Part shown: piece after piece, positions 1 to 6,561 of the stretch
Numbering within the stretch: position 1 is the stretch's first letter
How the letters are laid out: each line of letters starts with the position of its first letter
NCBI GenBank assembly: GCA_015163815.1
Contig: JAAOIJ010000136.1
Location: 1 to 13,851 of the forward strand
Source: Endozoicomonadaceae bacterium
GTDB taxonomy: Bacteria > Pseudomonadota > Gammaproteobacteria > Pseudomonadales > Endozoicomonadaceae
DNA length: 13,851 nt
Reading direction: 5' to 3'
Program-made: the position numbers and the translations under genes
The notes under the pieces: generated by a model
The model's database searches: none
Told to the model about the DNA's origin: nothing
What the model saw: only the letters and a program-made list of their open reading frames with translations

Positions 1-1
1 C

Positions 2-48
2 TATGTACTTTTTTGCAAATAAAACTTTAGAGTGTAATAAAGTACATA
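2..48. repeat. 10-bp inverted repeat at the window edge
   Basis: Positions 2-11 (TATGTACTTT) and 39-48 (AAAGTACATA) are perfect reverse complements separated by 27 bases. The spacer itself contains the short palindrome TTTGCAAA. It could be an operator-like dyad, or the end of something that begins left of the window. There is no T-run that would make it a good terminator. Function is unknown. Confidence 0.4.
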
Positions 49-62
49 CCATTTTTTCTTTA

Positions 63-77
63 TGATATAATCAGCGG
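63..77 (+). promoter_or_regulatory. Extended -10 promoter element, distal copy
   Basis: TGATATAAT at 63-71 is a consensus sigma-70 -10 hexamer with the extended TGN motif, followed by the discriminator CAGCGG. The expected -35 position (about 43-48, TACATA) matches poorly, which extended -10 promoters often tolerate. The 12-mer at 66-77 recurs exactly at 227-238. Transcription from here would give either a roughly 200-base leader for the gene at 280 or a short RNA ending near 190. Confidence 0.45.
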
Positions 78-152
78 TACTAAATAGTAAGTTAGTCTAT
101 TTCTGTTGTATATTGTTATAATTAATCTACTATTTTTTAAAATTCTAATGAG

Positions 153-193
153 ATTTTCCAAAAAATTAAAAATTGATTGGAAAATTTATTTTT
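153..193 (+). terminator. Weak terminator-like hairpin
   Basis: Positions 153-161 (ATTTTCCAA) pair perfectly with 177-185 (TTGGAAAAT) across a 15-base loop. The T-rich stretch 185-194 follows. The stem has only two G-C pairs, so termination would be inefficient. Its place between two identical promoter elements suggests an attenuator or the end of a short RNA that starts near 78. A second possible stem, 82-89 with 128-135, lies upstream in the same putative transcript. Confidence 0.25.
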
Positions 194-203
194 TAACGTG
201 GTT

Positions 204-238
204 TTGTCCTGAAAAATACAGCATGCTATAATCAGCGG
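204..238 (+). promoter_or_regulatory. Promoter of the membrane cold-shock-domain gene
   Basis: A -35-like TTGTCC at 204-209 and a consensus TATAAT at 227-232 are separated by exactly 17 bases. TGC directly before the -10 makes it an extended -10 promoter. The CAGCGG discriminator follows. Transcription would start near 239-240, about 40 bases before the ATG at 280. The hexamers and spacing are seen directly; activity is inferred. Confidence 0.6.
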
Positions 239-279
239 AATTAGGACGATAGACAACACTAAGGTCTTGCTCAAATTCT

Positions 280-861
280 ATGAAACTTATCCATTTAACA
301 AGTGGTTTTATCCTGCTATCCGGATACCTATTTTTACCTTATTTTATCACCTCATCTCATATTGAGATTGATGAATACATAAAACAACCACTCCTCTTTT
401 TATTACTGTGCTCATCAGGTCATCTATTGTTAGGATTTAGGTCATCTACTGATTCTATTGTAAAAAAAATATTAACCTGGTTTATCTCAATGTATATGAT
501 CAGCGCCAGCATCCTAAGTACTATCGTGCTATTGTATCCATCATTAGACTTAATGTGGACGTACTTTGCCTTAATAGGTCCTATATTAGCAGTATTGTTT
601 AATTTGTTTTCTCATCTTTCTCGACCCTATACCATAACGACGACAATAGAGTCTCGAGAAAAAGGAACGGTTAAATGGTTTAATAATACAAAAGGGTTTG
701 GCTTTATTACGCGAGACGAAGGATCCGATATTTTTGTGCATTATCGTTCTATTCGAGGAGTGGGTCATCGTTTTTTATTAGAAGGCCAACGTGTAGAATT
801 TAGCATTGCAAGCAAAGATAAAGGCTTACAAGCCGAAGACGTCATTGCCTCAAACGAATAA
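280..861 (+). CDS. Membrane-anchored cold-shock-domain protein
   Basis: This 193-residue protein has two parts. Residues 1-112 are hydrophobic with about four likely membrane segments (near 6-24, 37-53, 64-86 and 91-111). Residues 127-190 form a complete cold-shock domain: GTVKWF at 129-134, RNP1 KGFGFI at 138-143 and RNP2 DIFVHY at 150-155. The family binds single-stranded nucleic acid through these aromatic residues, so this protein should hold an RNA- or ssDNA-binding fold at the inner membrane. Free CspA-type proteins are only about 70 residues. The ATG at 280 has only a distant AAGG (261-264), so initiation may be weak or regulated. A good promoter lies directly upstream. The gene ends 67 bp before proS and may share its transcript. 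The cold-shock domain is certain; the membrane topology is predicted by eye and the role is unknown. Confidence 0.85.
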   Translation: MKLIHLTSGFILLSGYLFLPYFITSSHIEIDEYIKQPLLFLLLCSSGHLLLGFRSSTDSIVKKILTWFISMYMISASILSTIVLLYPSLDLMWTYFALIGPILAVLFNLFSHLSRPYTITTTIESREKGTVKWFNNTKGFGFITRDEGSDIFVHYRSIRGVGHRFLLEGQRVEFSIASKDKGLQAEDVIASNE

Positions 862-928
862 AAAATAATGTGATCAGATCTCGAATCAACAAGCTATTTA
901 TACCTTTTGTATCAATAAAGTTAAGATT

Positions 929-2662
929 ATGCGCACGACTCAATATTTATTAAGCACGCAAAAAGAAACGCCTTCAGATGCTCTAGCTATTAGTCATCAA
1001 TTAATGCTAAAAGCAGGTTTAATTAGAAAACTCGCAGCTGGATTATATATCTGGCTACCTACAGGGACACGAGTCCTCAATAAAGTAGTCGCTATCATTC
1101 ATCAAGCCATGAGAAAAGTATCAGCACAAGAAATTCAAATGCCTATCGTTCAACCTGGCTCTTTATGGAAAAGCAGCAAAAGATGGCATGATTATGGCTT
1201 AGAATTATTACGATTTCAAGATAGGCATAATCGAGATTTTGTTCTAGGGCCAACACATGAAGAAGTGGTGACAGAACTCATTCGTCATGAAATCAATAGC
1301 TACAAACAACTACCAACTCTGCTATATCAAATACAAATAAAATTTAGAGATGAAATTAGACCTCGATTTGGTGTTATGCGTAGCCGAGAATTCATGATGA
1401 AAGATGCGTATTCTTTTCATTTGGAACAAACATCATTAGATCAAACTTATCATCAGATGCATGACGCTTATTGCGATATACTGAAGACTCTTCAATTAAA
1501 TTATCGCGCGGTTGAAGCAGATACTGGCAGTATTGGCGGTCACATTTCTCATGAGTTTCATGTGTTAGCGGAATCAGGAGAGGATAGTATCGCTTTTAAT
1601 GAACACAATACGTATGCAGCGAATGTTGAGAAAGCAGAAACATGTTCTGTTTTGTCAATACGAAAACAACCTCATCTGCCTTTAAAACAAGTCATGAACC
1701 TCGAAATAAATAATATCAACACCTTCATGCAACATTTTGATATTTCAATTGAAAATACCATTAAAACGTATATAGTTAAAGCATCAGATGCCATAGATTC
1801 TCTCTTGATTGCTTTAATCGTTCGAGCAGATCATACATTAAATGAAATAAAAGCAGCACACCTACCTGAAGTATTGACACCGCTACAGCTTGCAACTTCT
1901 GATGAAATACAAAAACAGATAGGCCTTCATCATACCACATTGCTGGGACCTGTGAATTTACCAATACCTTGCATTGTCGATCATACTGTTTCGCATATGT
2001 CTGATTTTTATGCCGCAAGTACTCAACCTAATCAATACTATACAGGCATTAATTGGGACAGAGATGCTCAGTATCTTCGAGCAGTCGATTGCAGACAAGT
2101 ACTGCCTGGTGACAAAAGCCCTGATAATAAAGGGATATTATCGATTCAAAAAGGCATTGAAGTCGGTCATATTTTTCAATTAGGCGAAAAATACAGCCAA
2201 GCCTTACAAGCAAAAGCCATTAATCAACAAGGCAAATTACAACCGATACTCATGGGCTGCTATGGCTTAGGTGTTACCCGTCTCATTGCAGCAGCAATAG
2301 AACAAAATCATGATAAAAATGGCATTATATGGCCTGAATCTATTGCACCTTTTTCAGTGGTCATTGTAGGATTAAATATCGATAAATCAACAGATGTAAA
2401 ACAAGCTGCTCAAACTTTATATGACGAATTACAACAACATAATATTGAAGTTTTATTAGACGACAGACAAGTTAGCTCAGGTATTAAATTAGCTGATATG
2501 GACTTAATAGGTGTTCCTCACCGTATTGTCATTAGCGATAAAACACTTAAAAAACAAGAAATTGAATACAAAAACAGGCGAGAAAAGACAGTGCAATATA
2601 TTCCTATCAACACCTGTCTTACCTTTTTATTAAGGCAGAATATTACTCAATGCAGTCAATAA
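929..2662 (+). CDS. proS: Prolyl-tRNA synthetase, bacterial type with editing domain
   Basis: This cytoplasmic enzyme attaches proline to tRNA(Pro) using ATP. Its 577 residues match the roughly 572 of E. coli ProS. The class II core is intact: the FVLGPTHEE segment at 104-112, motif 2 from FRDEIRPRFG (139-148) through RSREFMMKDAYSF (151-163), and motif 3 GCYGLGVTR at 443-451. Between motifs 2 and 3, about residues 224-405 form the YbaK-like insertion that clears mischarged Ala-tRNA(Pro). The VKA segment near 283-285 probably carries the editing lysine, and SDFYA plus GINWDRD follow. The C-terminal anticodon-binding domain starts near 475 and includes DDRQVSSGIKLADMDLIGVP (511-530). The ribosome site is weak (AAAG at 917-920, 8 bases before the ATG). 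The stop lies 15 bp before the next gene, so proS probably heads the dehydrogenase operon. Confidence 0.97.
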   Translation: MRTTQYLLSTQKETPSDALAISHQLMLKAGLIRKLAAGLYIWLPTGTRVLNKVVAIIHQAMRKVSAQEIQMPIVQPGSLWKSSKRWHDYGLELLRFQDRHNRDFVLGPTHEEVVTELIRHEINSYKQLPTLLYQIQIKFRDEIRPRFGVMRSREFMMKDAYSFHLEQTSLDQTYHQMHDAYCDILKTLQLNYRAVEADTGSIGGHISHEFHVLAESGEDSIAFNEHNTYAANVEKAETCSVLSIRKQPHLPLKQVMNLEINNINTFMQHFDISIENTIKTYIVKASDAIDSLLIALIVRADHTLNEIKAAHLPEVLTPLQLATSDEIQKQIGLHHTTLLGPVNLPIPCIVDHTVSHMSDFYAASTQPNQYYTGINWDRDAQYLRAVDCRQVLPGDKSPDNKGILSIQKGIEVGHIFQLGEKYSQALQAKAINQQGKLQPILMGCYGLGVTRLIAAAIEQNHDKNGIIWPESIAPFSVVIVGLNIDKSTDVKQAAQTLYDELQQHNIEVLLDDRQVSSGIKLADMDLIGVPHRIVISDKTLKKQEIEYKNRREKTVQYIPINTCLTFLLRQNITQCSQ

Positions 2663-2677
2663 ATTGAGAAGAACTAC

Positions 2678-3853
2678 ATGAAAAACACAATTAATCATAC
2701 AACCCATATTATCACACATACACTGAAACCCATTACAACTGACGCATTATCCATTGAAACATTATCGTTATTGAAAACCAATGGATCGCTCTATCCAGAA
2801 GCTGTATGCCCGACTATCGATCAAAAAACTGCTGTAAAAATTTATCATACCATGCAATTCATTCGATTACTAGACGATAGAATGCAAGCCTGTCAACGAC
2901 AAGGTCGTATTAGTTTTTATATGCAATGTCTCGGTGAAGAAGCAGCTGTTACAGGTAGTGCTGCTGGATTACACCAGCAAGATATGATTTTTGCCCAATA
3001 TCGAGAACAAGCAGCTTTACACTATCGAGGATTTACATTACAACAATTTATGAACCAACTTTTTTCTAACCAGTTAGACCTTGGAAAAGGTCGACAAATG
3101 CCAGTTCATTATGGATCAGCTGATTTAAATTATATGACTATTTCTTCTCCATTAGCCACGCAAATCCCTCAAGCATCAGGGTATGCTTATGGACAGCGCC
3201 TAAGAAAAGATCCTTACTGCACTCTCTGCTATTTCGGAGAAGGTGCCGCTTCAGAAGGAGATTTTCATGCTGGTTTAAATATGGCAGCAGTTCATCAAGC
3301 ACCCGTGATCTTTTTTTGCAGAAATAATGGTTATGCAATTTCAACACCGACTTATGAGCAATTTATTGGTGATGGCATTGCCTCAAGAGGTATCGGTTAC
3401 GGCATTGATACATTACGCGTTGATGGAAATGATGTATTAGCTGTTTATGCAGCAACACAATATGCTAGAAATCATGCCATGACACAACACAAACCTTTTC
3501 TTATTGAAGCGATTAATTATCGCTCAGCTGCTCATTCTACATCTGATGATCCAATAGGATATCGAACAAAAGAAGAAGAAAAAAAATTTTCAACAAACAA
3601 TGCATTTTATCGTTATGAAACTTTTTTAATACAAAAAAATTGGATTGACTTGAAAGAAGAAATAGAACGAACCGAACAAATTAAACAAGATATTTTAACA
3701 GACGTAAAACGTGCTGAAAAAATAGAAAAACCTATCATTGATCAAATGATTGAAGATGTATACGACAAACCAACAACACAACTGTTCAATCAATTAGATG
3801 ATTTAAAAAAACATATTCAACATTATCCAGAACTATATTCACATGTGCATTAG
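2678..3853 (+). CDS. bkdA1: Branched-chain 2-oxoacid dehydrogenase E1 alpha subunit
   Basis: With E1 beta this subunit uses thiamine diphosphate to decarboxylate the 2-oxoacids of Val, Leu and Ile and load the acyl group onto E2. The 391-residue length fits. The ThDP/Mg site is GEGAASEGD at 187-195 with the paired Asn of FCRNNGYAIST (213-223). The segments RISFYM (77-82), GKGRQMPVHYG (136-146) and SSPLATQIPQA (156-166) follow the mitochondrial BCKDH alpha pattern more closely than the pyruvate dehydrogenase one. In the YRSAAHSTSDD loop (281-291) the active-site His (H286) next to the serine is kept. GAGAAG at 2666-2671 lies 6 bases before the ATG and supports this start. The first 40 residues are variable. 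The gene sits 15 bp after proS and 12 bp before E1 beta. A pdhA label is possible in databases, but substrate preference is inferred from motifs. Confidence 0.9.
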   Translation: MKNTINHTTHIITHTLKPITTDALSIETLSLLKTNGSLYPEAVCPTIDQKTAVKIYHTMQFIRLLDDRMQACQRQGRISFYMQCLGEEAAVTGSAAGLHQQDMIFAQYREQAALHYRGFTLQQFMNQLFSNQLDLGKGRQMPVHYGSADLNYMTISSPLATQIPQASGYAYGQRLRKDPYCTLCYFGEGAASEGDFHAGLNMAAVHQAPVIFFCRNNGYAISTPTYEQFIGDGIASRGIGYGIDTLRVDGNDVLAVYAATQYARNHAMTQHKPFLIEAINYRSAAHSTSDDPIGYRTKEEEKKFSTNNAFYRYETFLIQKNWIDLKEEIERTEQIKQDILTDVKRAEKIEKPIIDQMIEDVYDKPTTQLFNQLDDLKKHIQHYPELYSHVH

Positions 3854-3865
3854 AAAGGTATCATC

Positions 3866-4846
3866 TTGACTGAAATGAATATGTTAAATGCATTAAATAA
3901 TGCATTAGATCTCGCTATGTCGAAACATCCACACATGTGTATTTTAGGTGAGGATGTCGGTTTTTTTGGTGGTGTTTTTCGTATTACAAAAGATTTACAA
4001 AAAAAATACGGCGAAGATCGCGTATTTAATACGCCATTAACAGAACAAGGCATTATTGGTTTTGCAAATGGCCTAGCCGCAACGGGCATTCCTGTTATTG
4101 CAGAAATTCAATTTGCTGACTATATGTTTCCAGCTTTTGACCAATTAGTGAATGAAACAGCGAAATATCGATATCGAACAGGCGGTGAATTTAATGTAGG
4201 AGCACTCACCGTCAGATCACCTTACGGTGGCGGTATTGCTGGCGGCCTATATCATTCTCAATCACCCGAAGCTTATTACGCACATACACCTGGTTTGAAA
4301 ATTGTGATTCCTAGAGATCCTTATCAAGCAAAAGGTTTATTATTATCAGCCATTTCAGACCCTAATCCTGTTTTATTTTTTGAACCCAAAAAATTATATC
4401 GCACTTCAAAATCTGACGTATTAGATACCTATTATTCTTTACCACTAGGTGTTGCAGACATTATACAAACTGGTACAGACATCACAATCGTTGCCTGGGG
4501 AGCACAAGTTGAAGTTATTCAGAAAGCAGCTAAAATGGCGTTAGAACAGGATAATATTTCAATAGAATTAATTGATCTTCGTTCTATTTTACCATGGGAT
4601 ATTCAAACTGTGACTGATTCAGTCAAAAAAACAGGTCGACTCATTATTAATCACGAAGCACCCATTACAAATGGATTTGGCTCTGAAATTGCAGCAACTG
4701 TACAATTAGAATGTTTTTTATCACTTGAAGCTCCTATCATGCGTGTTTGCGGCTTAGATATTCCTTTTCCATTCTGTCATGAAAAAGAATATTTACCAGA
4801 CCATTTAAAAACTTATGAAATGATTAAACGCAGTATGCGCTATTAG
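3866..4846 (+). CDS. bkdA2: Branched-chain 2-oxoacid dehydrogenase E1 beta subunit
   Basis: This is the partner of the preceding E1 alpha in the heterotetrameric decarboxylase. Its 326 residues contain GEDVGFFGGVFR (28-39), FNTPLTEQGIIGFA (54-67) with the conserved Glu at 60, AEIQFADYMFPAFDQ (79-93) and LYHSQSPEAYYAH (128-140) with the active-site His at 130. The C-terminal transketolase domain includes WGAQVEVI and NHEAPITNGFGSEI (262-275). The closest family pattern I recognise is BCKDH beta. The start is a TTG: AAAGG at 3854-3858 lies 7 bases upstream of it, whereas the in-frame ATG at 3875 would be 16 bases away. A TTG start may keep synthesis modest. The RBS begins directly after the E1 alpha stop, which suggests translational coupling. 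Confidence 0.93.
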   Translation: MTEMNMLNALNNALDLAMSKHPHMCILGEDVGFFGGVFRITKDLQKKYGEDRVFNTPLTEQGIIGFANGLAATGIPVIAEIQFADYMFPAFDQLVNETAKYRYRTGGEFNVGALTVRSPYGGGIAGGLYHSQSPEAYYAHTPGLKIVIPRDPYQAKGLLLSAISDPNPVLFFEPKKLYRTSKSDVLDTYYSLPLGVADIIQTGTDITIVAWGAQVEVIQKAAKMALEQDNISIELIDLRSILPWDIQTVTDSVKKTGRLIINHEAPITNGFGSEIAATVQLECFLSLEAPIMRVCGLDIPFPFCHEKEYLPDHLKTYEMIKRSMRY

Positions 4847-4858
4847 GAGTAATCATCC

Positions 4859-6316
4859 ATGACTGAATTTACATTAAAAGAGTTAGGGCAAAATATTCTT
4901 GAATGTGAACTAATGAACTGGCATATTCATGAAGGTGAATATCTTGCAGTGAATCAACCTATCTGTGATATAAAAATTAATAAAAATATTGTATCTGTAT
5001 TATCAAAAAGTTCTGGAAAAGTGAATAAACTATATTATCGAAAAGGAGATACACCTTCCAATCAAGCACCTTTATTTTCTATAGATATCCCTGTCAAACC
5101 ATGTGATGGTTCAACCATGATCGACACAAATAAAACATATGAAGATTTTATTTTACCTGATGTGGGAGAAGGTATTGCGGAATGTGAAATCGTAGACTGG
5201 TTCATCAAAGAAGGTGATTTTATGGAAGAAGATCAACCTGTATGTGATATTTTAACGGACAAAGCGCTCATACAAATTCCAGCCAAAGCATCCGGCAAAT
5301 TAGTCAAACAGTATTATAAAAAAGGTGAAATAGCCAAAGTACACACCCCTTTATTTCATATAGAAATCACGACACAAAATCATTCGGAAATACCTCAAAC
5401 TGATAGACAACCTAAAAAAAATAAAATACTCACCTCCCCTTCTGTAAGACGCTTAGCAAGAGAATTAAATATTGATTTACAAAATATTGTTGGTTCAGAT
5501 GACAATCAACGTATTTATAAATCAGATCTACTTCAATATAAAGAAGCACAAGATAATCTATCTAATTCAACACAAGACATCATAACACCCTCTCTTGTAC
5601 TTCAACCAGAGACACATACTGATAGAAAAAGTGAACCGATTAATGGTATTAAAGCAGCAATGGCAAAAAAAATGCAGGCTGCTGTTCAAATCATTCCACA
5701 TTTCTCCTTGTTTGAAGAAGTAGATATTACAAATTTAATGCAACTTCAAAAAACTTTAAATGAAAAATCAAATCATCCCTTACCTTTATTAGCTTTTTTT
5801 ATAAAATCATTATCTTTAGCACTACAACTCAATCCTGGCATTAATGTGCAAACAAATGAACAATGTACAGAATTATATTATTTAAATAATCATAATATTG
5901 GTATTGCAGTAGATTCTAAAATTGGCTTACTAGTGCCTAATATAAAACAATGCCAACTCAAATCTATTCAGCATATTTCACAAGAATTTATAACATTGAA
6001 AAATCAAGCAAAATCTGGGCGCATCTCTCCAGACATCCTCAAAGGAGGCACCATTACTATTTCTAATTTTGGCTCTATTAGTGGATTGTGCGGAACACCT
6101 ATTATTAATCACCCAGAAGCTTGTATTGTTGGCTTAGGAAAAACTCGAGATTTACCACGTTTTGATGAAAATAATAATATTACATCTCGTAAAATTATGA
6201 TGATTAGCTGGTCAGCTGATCATCGATTAATTGATGGTGGGACATTGGCTCGTTTAAGTGCGCAATGGAAAAATTTTTTGGAAAATCCTGTACAAATGTT
6301 AGCTACATTAACTTGA
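4859..6316 (+). CDS. bkdB: Dihydrolipoyl acyltransferase E2 of the branched-chain complex
   Basis: E2 is the core of the complex and transfers the acyl group from its lipoyl arm to CoA. The 485 residues hold a first lipoyl-like domain (1-77), a second lipoyl domain (95-171), a peripheral subunit-binding domain (about 192-227, SPSVRRLARELNIDL) and a catalytic domain (258-485). The catalytic motif is SADHRLIDGG (452-461), with His455 and Asp459. Lipoyl domain 2 has the canonical attachment site TDKA with Lys135. Domain 1 reads INKN around Lys42, and its LPDVGEGI signature is degraded to LKELGQNI, so its lipoylation is doubtful. AGGAG (4845-4849) overlaps the E1 beta stop codon, 9 bases before the ATG. 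No lipoamide dehydrogenase gene follows; the next gene is on the other strand. The SWSADHR and SAQWKNFLENP pattern favours a branched-chain rather than acetyl- or succinyl-transferase. Confidence 0.92.
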   Translation: MTEFTLKELGQNILECELMNWHIHEGEYLAVNQPICDIKINKNIVSVLSKSSGKVNKLYYRKGDTPSNQAPLFSIDIPVKPCDGSTMIDTNKTYEDFILPDVGEGIAECEIVDWFIKEGDFMEEDQPVCDILTDKALIQIPAKASGKLVKQYYKKGEIAKVHTPLFHIEITTQNHSEIPQTDRQPKKNKILTSPSVRRLARELNIDLQNIVGSDDNQRIYKSDLLQYKEAQDNLSNSTQDIITPSLVLQPETHTDRKSEPINGIKAAMAKKMQAAVQIIPHFSLFEEVDITNLMQLQKTLNEKSNHPLPLLAFFIKSLSLALQLNPGINVQTNEQCTELYYLNNHNIGIAVDSKIGLLVPNIKQCQLKSIQHISQEFITLKNQAKSGRISPDILKGGTITISNFGSISGLCGTPIINHPEACIVGLGKTRDLPRFDENNNITSRKIMMISWSADHRLIDGGTLARLSAQWKNFLENPVQMLATLT

Positions 6317-6328
6317 TTATTTGTCATT

Positions 6329-6484
6329 TCACCTATTTTCAAGAAATGAATGCCTTTTTCGATAGGCTGATTGTGTCAAGATTGATCCGACGCAAGATAA
6401 GGCGTCATACTTTGAATATGAATAGCCTGTCAATTTGAGATCTTTCTTTTTGCAATAGTAAGCAACGATACGCATCATCAGCAT
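6329..6484 (-). CDS. Uncertain small open frame downstream of mutS
   Basis: From the ATG at 6484 this frame encodes 51 residues (MLMMRIVAYYCKKKDLKLTG at its start), rich in Lys and Tyr. The same frame stays open upstream to the stop at about 6557-6559 without another ATG, about 76 codons in all. That is long for chance in such AT-rich DNA. No Shine-Dalgarno is convincing and I recognise no family. It may be a gene remnant, a small protein translated from mutS read-through, or a chance frame over the nested dyad at 6361-6431. Confidence 0.2.
   Translation of the reverse strand: MLMMRIVAYYCKKKDLKLTGYSYSKYDALSCVGSILTQSAYRKRHSFLENR
6361..6431. terminator. Nested dyad in the convergent bkdB-mutS gap
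   Basis: Positions 6361-6368 pair with 6424-6431 over 8 bp, one of them a G-T wobble. Inside, GACGC (6389-6393) pairs with GCGTC (6402-6406). On the + strand the structure is followed at some distance by a pyrimidine-rich stretch (6440-6451), so it could end the dehydrogenase operon. No tight T-run follows either arm, so it is not a classic intrinsic terminator. The rest of 6317-6561 shows only the uncertain small frame. Confidence 0.3.
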
Positions 6485-6561
6485 ATGATTACTTTTTTTG
6501 ACTATACCATCGTGCTTACGATTGCCTTTCTTGAAAAACAGTGCAACATAAAAAAATTAGA

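Noticed and set aside
1776..2018. An 80-codon - strand frame inside proS
   Set aside because: It lies wholly within the intact, conserved proS reading frame and shows no recognisable protein pattern.
3518..3553. Apparent loss of a catalytic His in E1 alpha (YRSAAHSTSDD compared with GHHSTSDD in the animal enzyme)
   Set aside because: The residue that matters is the His directly before the serine, and it is kept. The preceding position varies in bacterial enzymes.
3850..4089. A 79-codon - strand frame over the start of the E1 beta gene
   Set aside because: It is antisense to conserved E1 beta codons with no promoter or ribosome site of its own; it is a shadow of the real gene.
2678..6316. 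Pyruvate dehydrogenase instead of branched-chain dehydrogenase
   Set aside because: The E1 alpha segments RISFYM, GKGRQMPVHYG and HSTSDD, the E1 beta patterns and the E2 SWSADHR pattern all follow the branched-chain family. Substrate overlap remains possible.
6346..6438. A 30-codon + strand frame starting MNAFFDRLIV in the convergent gap
   Set aside because: It is very short, has no good ribosome site, is rich in Arg, and overlaps the longer - strand open frame and the dyad. There is nothing to support translation.
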